Below are positions 36,861-45,111 of a stretch of DNA of 64,000 nt, piece after piece (the first letter of the stretch is position 1; every line of letters starts with the position of its first letter). Under the pieces are notes generated by a model. The model ran no database searches. It worked only from the letters and a program-made list of their open reading frames with translations, and was not told the origin of the DNA. The translations under genes were made by a program, and so were the position numbers. The DNA is taken from NCBI GenBank assembly GCA_963627135.1, contig CAVFZY010000008.1:1-64000 (forward strand), written 5' to 3'. Source of the DNA: CAG-103 sp963627135. Its GTDB lineage: Bacteria; Bacillota; Clostridia; Oscillospirales; Oscillospiraceae.

Positions 36861-38834
36861 TCAGTTGATCTTGAGTGTCTCCCAGAGCGTGTTGACGTAG
36901 GTCAGCGTGTCCTGGTCGAGGTTGCGGTAGGCGCTGCGGTTGTACGCGTCGCGGAACGAGCCGATGTCGGGGTAGAGGATGGCCATCGTGTCCTCGCCCA
37001 TATCATCGATATACTCCGGGTCGTCGTACACGAGCCGGTTCGGCGAGGCATAGTAGATATACTCGGCGTTGGCCACGGCGGCCTCGCGGCTGAGCATGAA
37101 GTTGATGAAGCACTCGGCCAGCTCCTGATCCCGGCAGCTCGTCGGGATGCACATGGCGTCGATGAAGTAGTTCGTGCTCTCGGGGTAGTAGAACTGCAGG
37201 TCCACGCTGTCGGCCTGCGCGTCGCACATCGTGAAGTAGTCGCCCGCGTAGTAGGCGGCCACGGCGGCCTCACCGGACTCCATCATGTTGTAGATCTCGT
37301 CCATGACGTAGCTCTTGACAAGCGGGCGCTGGTCGATGAGCGCCTGCAGCGCCTGCTGCCAGTCATTGCGGTCGGTGGTGTTGACGTCGATGCCGGCACG
37401 GTACATGGCCGTGCCGAGCGCGTCGCGCGCGTTGTTGAACTGCAGGATGTTGCCGGCGTATTTCTGGTTCCACATCAGGTCCCAGTCGCCGGTGTCGGCC
37501 TCGTCGACAACGTTGGCGTTGTAGATCACGCCCACGATGCCGTAGGTGTACGGCACGGTGTAGGTGTCGTTCGGGTCATAGTAAAGGCCGCGGAAATCCT
37601 CGGAGATATACTGATAGTTCGGGATGTTGTCGTAATTAAGCGGCAGGAGCATGTCCTCGCTCTCCATGCGCGCGATCATGTAGTCCGACGGGATGACCAC
37701 GTCGTAGCTCACGGCGCCGCTTTTGAGCTTGGCGTACATGTCCTCATTGCTGGCGTAGGTGTCGTAGTTGACCTTGACGGGTACGCCGTAGGTCGCTTTG
37801 TACCACTCCTCGAACGCGGCGATGGTGTCGAGCGAATCGTCCGAGCCGTCGGAGATGTACTCGCCCCAGTTGTAGACGTTGAGCACGCGCGTCTCCTGTC
37901 GGCTGCTGTAGATGCTGATGCCGGCGATGAGCAGTGCGGCGGCGGTGAGGATGCCCACGGCGGCGCGCACGGGTCGGCGGCCCTTGCCGCTGCGGGCGGT
38001 GCGCACGGGCTTGCCCTCGCGCTTGGCGCGGCGGGCATCGCGGATGCGCTGTGTGTCGTCTTCGTCGACGAGGTTTGTCAGCAGCAGCAGCGCCAGAATG
38101 ACGAAGAAGATGATCGTCGCCAGGGCGTACATCTTCGGCGTGACGGTCTTTTTCGTCATGTTGTAGATGCGGATCGGGAGCGTCTGGAAGCCGCTGCCCT
38201 GCGTGAAGTAGCTGATGACGAAATCATCGAGCGAGAGTGTGAAGGCCATGATCATGCCGGTGATGATGCCGGGCAGAATCTCCGGTACCTCCACGCGGAA
38301 AAACGCGCGCACCGGCGTGCAGCCGAGATCCATCGCGGCCTCGGGCAGCGCGCGGTCCATCTGCTGCAGCTTCGGCAGCACCTGCATGATGACATACGGC
38401 AGGCAGAACGTGATGTGCGCCGCGAGCATCGACCAGAAGCCGAGGCTTGTGGACGCGCCGAGCAGCCGGCCGAAGAACACGAACATGAGCATCAGCGAGA
38501 TGCCGGTGATGATGTCCGGATTCATCATGGGGATGTCGGTCGCCGTGTCGAGCGCGGCGCGCAGATATTTGCTGCGCAGCTTGTTCATGCCCACGGCGGC
38601 GGCCGTGCCCATCGCGGTCGAGACGACCGAGGCGATCACGGCGAGGATGAGTGTGTTTTTGAGCGCGTTGAGCGTTTCCCCGTCGCGAAACAGCTCCTGA
38701 TACCATTTCAATGAGAAGCCGGAAAACACCGACAGGCTCTTTGCCTCGTTGAACGAAAACACCAGCAGGATCGCGATCGGCGCGAACAGGAACACGAAGA
38801 TGAGGGCGGTGTAGATTTTTGCAGCTCGTTTCAT
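36861..38834 (-). CDS. potCD: PotC-PotD fusion: spermidine/putrescine permease plus binding domain
   Basis: The 657-residue protein joins two normally separate subunits. Residues 1-265 are a PotC-type permease with six helices and the coupling motif 'EAAMDLGCTPVRAFFRVEVPEILPG'. A basic linker (~265-300) and a further helix lead to an external PotD-type binding domain ('VLNVYNWGEYISDGSDDSL' at ~315, 'YDVVIPSDYMIARM', 'VPYTYGIVGVIYN'). The binding protein is thus tethered to the channel, doing without a free lipoprotein. ATG 38834 has GGAGG 8 bases upstream and lies one base after the potB stop. With PotA and PotB it imports polyamines. Such fusions exist in Gram-positive bacteria. Confidence 0.93.
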   Translation of the reverse strand: MKRAAKIYTALIFVFLFAPIAILLVFSFNEAKSLSVFSGFSLKWYQELFRDGETLNALKNTLILAVIASVVSTAMGTAAAVGMNKLRSKYLRAALDTATDIPMMNPDIITGISLMLMFVFFGRLLGASTSLGFWSMLAAHITFCLPYVIMQVLPKLQQMDRALPEAAMDLGCTPVRAFFRVEVPEILPGIITGMIMAFTLSLDDFVISYFTQGSGFQTLPIRIYNMTKKTVTPKMYALATIIFFVILALLLLTNLVDEDDTQRIRDARRAKREGKPVRTARSGKGRRPVRAAVGILTAAALLIAGISIYSSRQETRVLNVYNWGEYISDGSDDSLDTIAAFEEWYKATYGVPVKVNYDTYASNEDMYAKLKSGAVSYDVVIPSDYMIARMESEDMLLPLNYDNIPNYQYISEDFRGLYYDPNDTYTVPYTYGIVGVIYNANVVDEADTGDWDLMWNQKYAGNILQFNNARDALGTAMYRAGIDVNTTDRNDWQQALQALIDQRPLVKSYVMDEIYNMMESGEAAVAAYYAGDYFTMCDAQADSVDLQFYYPESTNYFIDAMCIPTSCRDQELAECFINFMLSREAAVANAEYIYYASPNRLVYDDPEYIDDMGEDTMAILYPDIGSFRDAYNRSAYRNLDQDTLTYVNTLWETLKIN

Positions 38835-38835
38835 G

Positions 38836-39729
38836 TCACACACCTCCGTAGACGTGCCGGTTCGTGCCGCGCTTCATCAGGGCCATGGCGGCCAGCAGGA
38901 TCAGCATGAGGATGAAGGCGATGGCGGCGGCAAAGTGCAGATTGTTGGCCACGTATTGCCCCTCGATCGCGTCGCCGATGAGGAAGAACTTGCCGTTGCC
39001 GAGTTTCTGCGAGATATAAAAGGTGCTGATCGACGGGATGAGCACCATCGTGATGCCGGACACGACGCCCGGCAGGCTCAGCGGGAAGATGACCCGCCGC
39101 AGCACGCCGAGACTGTTGCAGCCGAGGTCGCGCGCGGCCTCGATCAGGCGCGTGTCCATCTTGGCCATGACCGAGTAGATCGGCAGGATCATATACGGGA
39201 AGTAGTCGTACACCATGCCGACGACGACAGCGCCCTCGGTGCCGATGATGTGTGCCTGCCCGAGGTGCAGCGCGGAAAAGAGCATGTTGAGCAGGCCGGT
39301 GTCCTGCAGGATGGTCATCCACGCGTAGGTGCGGATGAGGAAGTTCATCCACATCGGGATCATGATGAGCGTGATGATCGTCTTCTGCGTGCGCGGTGCG
39401 GCGCGGGCGATGATATACGCGATGGGGTAGCCCATGAGTAGGCAGATCGCCGTGGAGATGACGGCCAGCTTCACCGAGCGCCAGAAGATGAGCAGGTACG
39501 TGTGCACCTCGCGCGTGGCGCCGCTGTCATCGGTGATCGTGCTCACGGCGGTGAAGAATTTCGTCAGGTTTTCGGTCGTGAACCGGAAGCTCTCGTCCGT
39601 GAACGCATAGTAGGCCACGAACACGAGCGGCACGGCCACGAAGATGACCGCCCACACGGAATACGGTGCGAGCGCCAGACGCTGCGCCAGCGAGGCGCGG
39701 CGGTTTTCGGTATGGATGCGGCTGCTCAT
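38836..39729 (-). CDS. potB: Spermidine/putrescine ABC transporter permease PotB
   Basis: The 297-residue membrane protein with about six helices has the binding-protein-dependent transport coupling motif 'EAARDLGCNSLGVLRRVIFPLSLPG' near residue 195 and the PotB-like opening 'APYSVWAVIFVAVPLVFVAYYAF'. It forms the channel with the PotC part of the fusion. It overlaps the potA stop by four bases and ends one base before potCD, so the three genes are one unit. Confidence 0.95.
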   Translation of the reverse strand: MSSRIHTENRRASLAQRLALAPYSVWAVIFVAVPLVFVAYYAFTDESFRFTTENLTKFFTAVSTITDDSGATREVHTYLLIFWRSVKLAVISTAICLLMGYPIAYIIARAAPRTQKTIITLIMIPMWMNFLIRTYAWMTILQDTGLLNMLFSALHLGQAHIIGTEGAVVVGMVYDYFPYMILPIYSVMAKMDTRLIEAARDLGCNSLGVLRRVIFPLSLPGVVSGITMVLIPSISTFYISQKLGNGKFFLIGDAIEGQYVANNLHFAAAIAFILMLILLAAMALMKRGTNRHVYGGV

Positions 39730-40844
39730 TCGTCCGGCTCGCTTTCCGCGTCCGAGAGCTCGTCCAGCTCGTTGCTGAACGAGGAGTAGTCGCCGTACAT
39801 GCCCGAATACTCGGACTTTTTCATGATGTGGATGGCGTCGGGCTCAATGTACAGGCCGACCTCCGCACCCTCGTCGACGTAGTCCGTCGTCTGGATCATC
39901 CACTTGAAGCCGTTGATGTCGATGATGATCTCATAGTGCACGCCCATGAACGTGATGGACGTGACCGTGCCGCGCAGCATGCCCTGTTCTATGGGCACGA
40001 TGTCCACATCCTCCGGGCGGATGACGACGTCTACATTCTCGTTTTTGGAAAAGCCCTTGTCCACGCACGTGAACGTGTGGCCCGAGAACGTCACGCTGAA
40101 GTCCTGGCGCATGATGCCGTCGACGATGTTGCTCTCGCCGATGAAGTCGGCCACGAAGGCGTTTTCCGGCTCATTATAAATATCGATCGGCGTACCGATC
40201 TGCTGGATCCGGCCCTCGGACATGACGACGATCGTGTCGGACATGCTCAGCGCCTCTTCCTGATCGTGCGTGACGAACACGAACGTGATGCCGGTGGCCT
40301 TCTGAATGTTTTTGAGCTCCTGCTGCATGTCCTTGCGCAGCTTCAGGTCGAGCGCGGCGAGCGGCTCGTCGAGCAGCAGCACGCGCGGGCGGCTCACGAG
40401 TGCGCGCGCGATGGCGACGCGTTGCTGCTGTCCGCCGGACAGGCGCGTGACGTTGCGGCGCTCAAAGCCCGTGAGCTTGACGAGCGCGAGCATTTCGTTG
40501 ACCTTCTGCTCGATCTCGTCGCGCGGCAGCTTCTGCTCGCGCAGTGGGAACGCCACGTTTTCAAACACGTTCAGGTGGGGGAAGAGGGCGTAGCGCTGAA
40601 AGACGGTGTTGATGTTGCGCTTGTGCGGCGGAATGTCGTTGATACGCTCGCCGAGGAAGAGAATGTCACCCTGATCCGGCGTTTCGAAGCCGCCGATCAT
40701 GCGCAGGGTCGTGGTCTTGCCGCAGCCGGACGGGCCGAGCAGCGTTAGAAATTCGTTGTCGTAAATGTCGAGGTCGATGCTGTCGAGAACGGTCTCGCCG
40801 TCAAATTGCTTGCTGACGTTCCGGAGCTCAATGACTTTTTTCAT
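39726..40844 (-). CDS. potA: Spermidine/putrescine ABC transporter ATPase PotA
   Basis: The 372-residue ABC ATPase has Walker A 'GPSGCGKTTTLRMIGG' near residue 37, signature 'LSGGQQQRVAIARALV', Walker B 'VLLLDEPLAALD' and a C-terminal TOBE regulatory domain (from ~285, 'VDVVIRPEDVDIVPIEQG'). This matches PotA, the motor of polyamine import. I start it at ATG 40844, after GGGGG; the frame extends upstream through the leader hairpin. The long acidic tail is unusual for PotA but short. Expression is probably set by the terminator 30 bases upstream. Confidence 0.95.
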   Translation of the reverse strand: MKKVIELRNVSKQFDGETVLDSIDLDIYDNEFLTLLGPSGCGKTTTLRMIGGFETPDQGDILFLGERINDIPPHKRNINTVFQRYALFPHLNVFENVAFPLREQKLPRDEIEQKVNEMLALVKLTGFERRNVTRLSGGQQQRVAIARALVSRPRVLLLDEPLAALDLKLRKDMQQELKNIQKATGITFVFVTHDQEEALSMSDTIVVMSEGRIQQIGTPIDIYNEPENAFVADFIGESNIVDGIMRQDFSVTFSGHTFTCVDKGFSKNENVDVVIRPEDVDIVPIEQGMLRGTVTSITFMGVHYEIIIDINGFKWMIQTTDYVDEGAEVGLYIEPDAIHIMKKSEYSGMYGDYSSFSNELDELSDAESEPDE

Positions 40845-40869
40845 GGCTGTGTTTCCCCCTTCGTGCACG

Positions 40870-40899
40870 AAAAAACGCCGCTGCAGATCAGCAGCGGCG
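40870..40899 (-). terminator. Intrinsic terminator in the potA leader
   Basis: CGCCGCTGC-AGATCA-GCAGCGGCG (40876-40899); read on the minus strand it is followed by TTTTTT (40870-40875). It lies about 25 bases before the potA start codon and downstream of a strong promoter, the arrangement of an attenuator. Confidence 0.85.
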
Positions 40900-41244
40900 C
40901 TTGTGAGCAAACATATGCCATTGGGCACGCAGCAGCCGTCCTCGGCTCATGCGCACCGTTCCCAACAGAATGTCGTGTCTTGAGAGTCTATATAGCAAAG
41001 ATTACTTTTACTACTCTTATTGACCATTTCACAAGTTTGGATGCTGAAAGCAGCCTGGTTTTAAGTGACCAACTTATAAAACTTGAGCTTTTAACTCAAT
41101 CAATAAGGCAACAGAAGTTGCCACCGCACACGGTGCGGTTTGCGGCATTCGACCCGGCTGTCCGTATGGCCTTGGCCGGCGTGCGGGACACGGCGGCGGT
41201 CGCATCTTGCTTCGGAAAGACTCTGTACATCGTTCCAATTGAGA
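40900..41244 (-). ncRNA. Long structured potABCD leader, candidate riboswitch or attenuator
   Basis: About 400 nt lie between the promoter and potA. Pairings visible: a nested stem CGACC/GGTCG, TGTCC/GGACA, GGCC/GGCC (41150-41202); two abutting hairpins ACCGCAC/GTGCGGT (41123-41139) and GGCAAC/GTTGCC (41107-41122); TTGAG/CTCAA (41083-41099); a multi-part stem TTGGG...CCCAA enclosing AGCCG-loop-CGGCT (40921-40965); then the terminator. I do not recognise it as any known riboswitch class. Confidence 0.55.
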
Positions 41245-41250
41245 CGCTTT

Positions 41251-41279
41251 ATTGTAGCAAGATTTGCCCGCCCTGTCAA
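41251..41279 (-). promoter_or_regulatory. Promoter of the potABCD leader
   Basis: Minus-strand TTGACA (41274-41279) and TACAAT (41251-41256) with a 17-base spacer, near consensus. The start would be near 41244, about 400 bases before potA. Confidence 0.8.
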
Positions 41280-41560
41280 TCACTTTTCGACAAAAAATCA
41301 CCCTTACTGCAGGTGTTCACGTGGAGGGCAGGGGAGTGCCTTTGCAGGATGGTTTACATAACAGCATTTCGATGCAGGAAAAGATCGTCAAATAAAAAGC
41401 AAACCTGCAATTTTACTGAAAAATCTGGGTCCGCGTGTGTAAAATATTTGTCTATTTTTTCCGGAAAGTAGTTTACATAATTCCAAGCTCTTCAGTACCT
41501 TTGTGCGCTTGTTATGAAAAGTCGACAAAAACAAATGCGGATATTTGTCAATTATTTCAC
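41280..41560. other. AT-rich intergenic stretch between potA leader and cstA operon
   Basis: About 280 bases, no gene visible. GTTTACATA occurs at 41352 and 41471 and GTTTACA again at 41604, spaced about 120-130 bases; these could be regulator half-sites but no inverted partner is seen. Confidence 0.4.
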
Positions 41561-41589
41561 TTGAAAGATTCTGGATGCCGCGTTATTAT
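41561..41589 (+). promoter_or_regulatory. Promoter of the cstA operon
   Basis: TTGAAA (41561-41566), 17 bases, TATTAT (41584-41589). The leader to the first start codon is about 90 bases. Confidence 0.6.
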
Positions 41590-41685
41590 AACCTTAGCGA
41601 TATGTTTACACTTTGTTCTTAGTTTGTTCATGGATTCGGTGAAAACATACCATGAAATTTTTGCATCAAACAGGGAGGACAGCGT

Positions 41686-42204
41686 ATGACCCGCGAGGAA
41701 GCGCTCGACAAACTGTGCCACAGTTATTCGGGATATTTTGATGTTGTGCGCCACGACGAGCCGAAGGGCTACCTCGTCGCAGAGGCCGGTCTGCACATCC
41801 ACTCCGAGAAGTATGTGCTGGTCAAGGCCGCCAAGCTCTGGGAAGCGGACAACAACGAATATGTCTACATTTTCTCGGTCCCCGTGCTCACGAAGGAGAT
41901 CTTCGAGCAGTGCCGCGAGCAGGCGCGTGCCGACGGTATGCAGCGGATCGAGCCGGGCCCGAACCACATGTGCTCTTATATCACGGCAATCTTTTTGTGT
42001 GACACCTGTGAGCCGGATGCGCTGCGCGCCCTGCGCCGTACACGCATTTATAAGAGCTTCAAGCTTGCATTCCACGGCTGGATGGATTACCACACCGGCG
42101 TTGTGGAGCTCAGCACCGGCCAAACGGCTGCCAATGGCAGCGGGCGCAGTACAGCACAGTTGTTGAAGACAACACTGTTTAAGAATATGAAAGAAGGGAG
42201 TTAA
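41686..42204 (+). CDS. Uncharacterised small protein co-transcribed with cstA
   Basis: The 172-residue soluble protein has no signal peptide or membrane segment. It has an alpha/beta pattern: a strand-rich middle ('YLVAEAGLHIHSEKYVLVKAAKLWEADNNEYVYIF'-type segment, residues ~28-65), and a C-terminal portion with 'FHGWMDYHTGVVELSTG'. I recognise no family. It ends four bases before cstA and has GGAGGAC before its ATG, so the two are coupled. The pairing suggests it helps, regulates or senses for CstA. Confidence 0.75.
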   Translation: MTREEALDKLCHSYSGYFDVVRHDEPKGYLVAEAGLHIHSEKYVLVKAAKLWEADNNEYVYIFSVPVLTKEIFEQCREQARADGMQRIEPGPNHMCSYITAIFLCDTCEPDALRALRRTRIYKSFKLAFHGWMDYHTGVVELSTGQTAANGSGRSTAQLLKTTLFKNMKEGS

Positions 42205-42208
42205 TTCA

Positions 42209-43939
42209 ATGAATGCTGCTGTAATTCTGATTGTTGGCATTGTCATTCTCGTCTGTGGATACATTTTCTACGGCGGATGGCTGGCCAAACAGTGGGGCAT
42301 CGACCCGTCCCGCCCGACTCCGGCTCACGAGCTGGAAGACGGTATGGACTACTGCCCTGCAAAGGCCCCTGTTCTGATGGGACACCATTTTTCATCCATC
42401 GCGGGCGCCGGCCCGATCAACGGCCCGATCCAGGCCGCTGTTTTCGGCTGGGTCCCGGTACTGCTGTGGGTGCTCATCGGCGGCATCTTCTTCGGCGGCG
42501 TGCATGACTACGGTGCACTGTTTGCTTCCGTTCGCAACAGCGGCCAGTCGATCGGCACCGTCGTCGAGACCAGCATCGGCAAGAAGGCCAAACGTCTGTT
42601 CCTGATCTTCTCATACCTGACGCTGATTTTGGTCGTGGCCGCATTTGCGTCTATCGTCGCCAACACCTTCACGGCTACCTATGTCAATGGAGTTGTGGAT
42701 GTGGAGGCATCTGCCGCGAATGCCACGACGGCAATCATTTCGCTGTTTTTCATTGTCTTGGCCATTTTCTTCGGTTTCTTTGTATACCGCAGAAATGCGC
42801 CGATCGGCGTGTCCACGGTCATCGGTGTTGTGGCCATTGCCTTGGTGATGTGGCTTGGCATCAAGTGGCACCCGATCTATCTGAGCTACCAGACCTGGAT
42901 GATCATCTGCGGCATCTACATTCTGGTCGCTTCCGTTACGCCTGTGTGGATCCTGCTCCAGCCGCGTGACTATCTCAGCTCGTTCCTGCTGTATGCTATG
43001 ATGATCCTCGCGATCGTTGGCGTTATCGGCTGCCACCCGACGCTGGATATGCCTGCGTTCACCGGCTTCAAAGACACCATTGCCCCGACGGGCAGCTCCC
43101 TTGGCTATATGTTCCCGGCTCTGTTCGTTACCATTGCCTGCGGCGCCATCTCCGGCTTCCACTCCCTCGTTGGTTCCGGCACGACGGCCAAGCAGCTCAA
43201 CAATGAGAAGGATGCGCAGCCCATTGCCTACGGCGGCATGCTCATTGAGTGCGTGCTCGCGATCGTCTCCCTGTGCGCCGTCGCGTACATCTGGAAGGAT
43301 TACGCTGCCGGCACGACCGTCACCCCGACTGTCGTGTTCGCGACCGGCCTGTCTCAGATGCTCGGTAAGATCTTCGGCTCCGGCGCCGTGTCCATCACCT
43401 ACACGCTGATGGTTCTGGCTGTGTCCGTGTTCTGCCTGACCTCGCTGGACACCGCGACCCGTCTGGCCCGCTATATGTTCCAGGAGTTCTGGCTCAAGCC
43501 GGGTGAGAAGGCTACGGATTCGACCGTGACCGGCACCCGCAAGGTGCTCTGCAACCCGTACATCTCCACGCTCATTACCGTCGTGCTCGGTATCGCCCTT
43601 GGCATGACCGGTTATGCGAAGATCTGGCCGTTGTTTGGTGCTGCCAACCAGCTCCTGGCCGGCCTCGGCCTGCTGGCCGTTGCCGCATGGCTCGGCAAGA
43701 TGGGCAGAAACAACAAGATGTTCTATTTCCCGATGATCTTCATGATTCTCGTGACGCTGACATCTCTGATCTTCACCATCAAGTCTCAGATCACCGGCAT
43801 CATCGCCGGCGGCTCCGGTGTTGTCTGGTACTACATTCGTGCGATCCTGGCCGTTCTGCTCGTCATCCTTGCCATCGACCTCGTCATTGAGGGCAGCAAG
43901 GCGCTCGCTGCGCAGGCTAAGGCCAAGAAAGCGGCCTGA
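42209..43939 (+). CDS. cstA: CstA-family transporter (carbon starvation protein A)
   Basis: The 576-residue protein with about 16 helices has the CstA signature 'MGHHFSSIAGAGPINGPIQAAVFGW' at ~57 in parts and 'SGFHSLVGSGTTAKQLNNE' at ~310. CstA proteins import peptides or pyruvate when carbon is short; the family in Gram-positives includes pyruvate importers. It is shorter than the ~700-residue E. coli CstA, as in many Firmicutes. Ligand undecided. GGGAG lies upstream. Highly expressed-looking codon use. Confidence 0.93.
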   Translation: MNAAVILIVGIVILVCGYIFYGGWLAKQWGIDPSRPTPAHELEDGMDYCPAKAPVLMGHHFSSIAGAGPINGPIQAAVFGWVPVLLWVLIGGIFFGGVHDYGALFASVRNSGQSIGTVVETSIGKKAKRLFLIFSYLTLILVVAAFASIVANTFTATYVNGVVDVEASAANATTAIISLFFIVLAIFFGFFVYRRNAPIGVSTVIGVVAIALVMWLGIKWHPIYLSYQTWMIICGIYILVASVTPVWILLQPRDYLSSFLLYAMMILAIVGVIGCHPTLDMPAFTGFKDTIAPTGSSLGYMFPALFVTIACGAISGFHSLVGSGTTAKQLNNEKDAQPIAYGGMLIECVLAIVSLCAVAYIWKDYAAGTTVTPTVVFATGLSQMLGKIFGSGAVSITYTLMVLAVSVFCLTSLDTATRLARYMFQEFWLKPGEKATDSTVTGTRKVLCNPYISTLITVVLGIALGMTGYAKIWPLFGAANQLLAGLGLLAVAAWLGKMGRNNKMFYFPMIFMILVTLTSLIFTIKSQITGIIAGGSGVVWYYIRAILAVLLVILAIDLVIEGSKALAAQAKAKKAA

Positions 43940-43991
43940 TCTGTTCCGGTTGTAAAGTTCTTGTTGCAAAAGACAGAATAATCAGAAAAGT

Positions 43992-44023
43992 AAGAGCACT
44001 CTGCTTCGGCAGGGTGCTCTTTT
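43992..44023 (+). terminator. Terminator of the cstA operon
   Basis: AAGAGCAC-TCTGC-TTCG-GCAGG-GTGCTCTT hairpin followed by TTTT, with a UUCG tetraloop. Confidence 0.88.
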
Positions 44024-44069
44024 GCTGTTCCTAATATGGCTGCGGCCGGGAAAAGAAGATAGAGCCGCA

Positions 44070-44103
44070 GGGGAGCTCGAGGGGGCAAAGGCCTGCCTCG
44101 AAT
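44070..44103. repeat. Dispersed intergenic repeat, copy A
   Basis: A 34-base element starting GGGGAGCTCGAGGGGGCAA and ending GCCTCGAAT, with an internal TCGAGG/CCTCGA pairing. A near-identical copy is at 48056-48088. Both copies lie just past a terminator and just before another hairpin. Confidence 0.65.
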
Positions 44104-44110
44104 AAGATCT

Positions 44111-44166
44111 GGTCTTTTTATGGCCGGTTATACCGGCCATAAAAAAGACCCCGACTTCTGTCGGGG
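44111..44166. terminator. Large palindrome and adjacent hairpin upstream of the TetR gene
   Basis: GGTCTTTTTATGGCCGG / CCGGCCATAAAAAAGACC (44111-44150) is a near-perfect palindrome with T runs on both strands; CCCCGAC-TTCT-GTCGGGG (44149-44166) overlaps its end and reads as a terminator (GTCTTTTTT) on the minus strand. The stretch 44167-44265 shows no gene. Confidence 0.7.
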
Positions 44167-44266
44167 CCAAGACATCCGCTCCGGCGGAGGAGGAATCTCT
44201 CTGTCTGCCATGAGCATACCATGCATCGTGGCGCCACGCAAGGCACAAATGTTTCCATCCGGTGCA

Positions 44267-44302
44267 TTTGCGGTTGCAAACGGCACGGAAACATGGCATA
44301 CT
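44267..44302 (+). promoter_or_regulatory. Promoter and operator of the TetR gene
   Basis: TTGCAA (44274-44279), 17 bases, CATACT (44297-44302). The palindrome TTTGC-GGTT-GCAAA (44267-44280) covers the -35, suggesting autorepression. Confidence 0.6.
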
Positions 44303-44335
44303 GTAAGCAACTTTATGCACGGGGAGGTGCAGACT

Positions 44336-45046
44336 GTGAAACGCAGCGAGGAACGGGAACAGAACATCCGGCGGGTGATCCGCACGGCGCAGACACTGTT
44401 TATTGCCGACGGTATCGCCGCGACGCCCATCAGCCGCATCGCCGAGGCAGCCGGCCTGACGCCGACATCTCTGTACCGCTATTTCCGCAATAAGGACGCA
44501 CTCGTGTTCGCCGTCTGGCGCGACGCGCTGGCCACGTTTTTTACCGATTTCATGGAGCAGTACACGTGCGCGGCCACTTCGTGCAAGACCGGGTATGAGA
44601 AGTTCGTCGTCTGTATGCATATCTATTTCAGAATTTACGATGCACAGCCGGAGTGGTATGACTACACGCGCGAGATGTTTTCCGCTTACTCCGAGAAGAA
44701 CACAGGCAGTGATGTCAACAACGTCTTCTGGAAGTATTACGACAAGGAGATCCCCGTCCCGGCGCTCAAGGCGCTGCGCGAGGGTGTAGCCGACGGCTCC
44801 ATCCGCCCGGATGTGAATATTTATGCGGTGTATCAATGCCTGCTCAACGCTTATACCGGCACGACGATCTATGAAAATGTGTCATTCGGCGTCTCACCGG
44901 TCGATGTGGTCCGGTTTACCGGCGAGCTGCTCGTGAACTATATCAAAAATGAACCGAATGCTTCTGCACTGTGCAATAAAAACGGAAAAGATACCGGATG
45001 CGTAACAAAGGACACGGTATGGACGTGCCAGTTTGATAATATGTGA
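44336..45046 (+). CDS. TetR/AcrR-family transcriptional regulator
   Basis: The 236-residue protein has the TetR DNA-binding domain at residues ~10-57: 'VIRTAQTLFIADGIAATPISRIAEAAGLTPTSLYRYF' shown in parts, ending 'NKDALVFAVW'. The C-terminal ligand-binding half is divergent. GTG 44336 has GGGGAGG 8 bases upstream and is preferred over ATG 44315. It precedes a Crp/Fnr gene and oleate hydratase, so a fatty-acid-like inducer is plausible. It may bind the palindrome over its own promoter. Confidence 0.9.
   Translation: MKRSEEREQNIRRVIRTAQTLFIADGIAATPISRIAEAAGLTPTSLYRYFRNKDALVFAVWRDALATFFTDFMEQYTCAATSCKTGYEKFVVCMHIYFRIYDAQPEWYDYTREMFSAYSEKNTGSDVNNVFWKYYDKEIPVPALKALREGVADGSIRPDVNIYAVYQCLLNAYTGTTIYENVSFGVSPVDVVRFTGELLVNYIKNEPNASALCNKNGKDTGCVTKDTVWTCQFDNM
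45033..45040 (+). promoter_or_regulatory. TTGATAAT motif (Fnr half-site-like)
   Basis: TTGATAAT at the end of the TetR gene; related TTGATAAC occurs at 45823-45830 and a full two-arm site at 46047-46060. All three flank the Crp/Fnr gene. A weak signal on its own. Confidence 0.3.
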
Positions 45047-45071
45047 AAAGAAAGATTTCTTTTTTTGCAGT

Positions 45072-45096
45072 TATATGTTAGTACTGCTAACATATA
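45072..45096. promoter_or_regulatory. Perfect palindrome upstream of the Crp/Fnr gene
   Basis: TATATGTTAG-TACTG-CTAACATATA: 10-base perfect arms, 5-base centre, 16 bases ahead of the start. The inner GTTAG/CTAAC half-sites match those of the operators at 36719-36761. Probably an operator. Confidence 0.7.
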
Positions 45097-45111
45097 TAGA
45101 ACCACCCGGAG

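Noticed and set aside
36789..38714. 641-codon open frame on the plus strand
   Set aside because: Antisense to the PotC-PotD fusion.
41083..41139. T-box in the potA leader
   Set aside because: GGTGGCAAC resembles part of a T-box, but there is no Stem I, no GAA-specifier loop and no match to ACCGCG. Kept only as an unknown structured leader.
40806..41471. 221-codon open frame over the potA leader
   Set aside because: Covers the terminator, the leader stems and the promoter on the other strand; no ribosome site or recognisable product.
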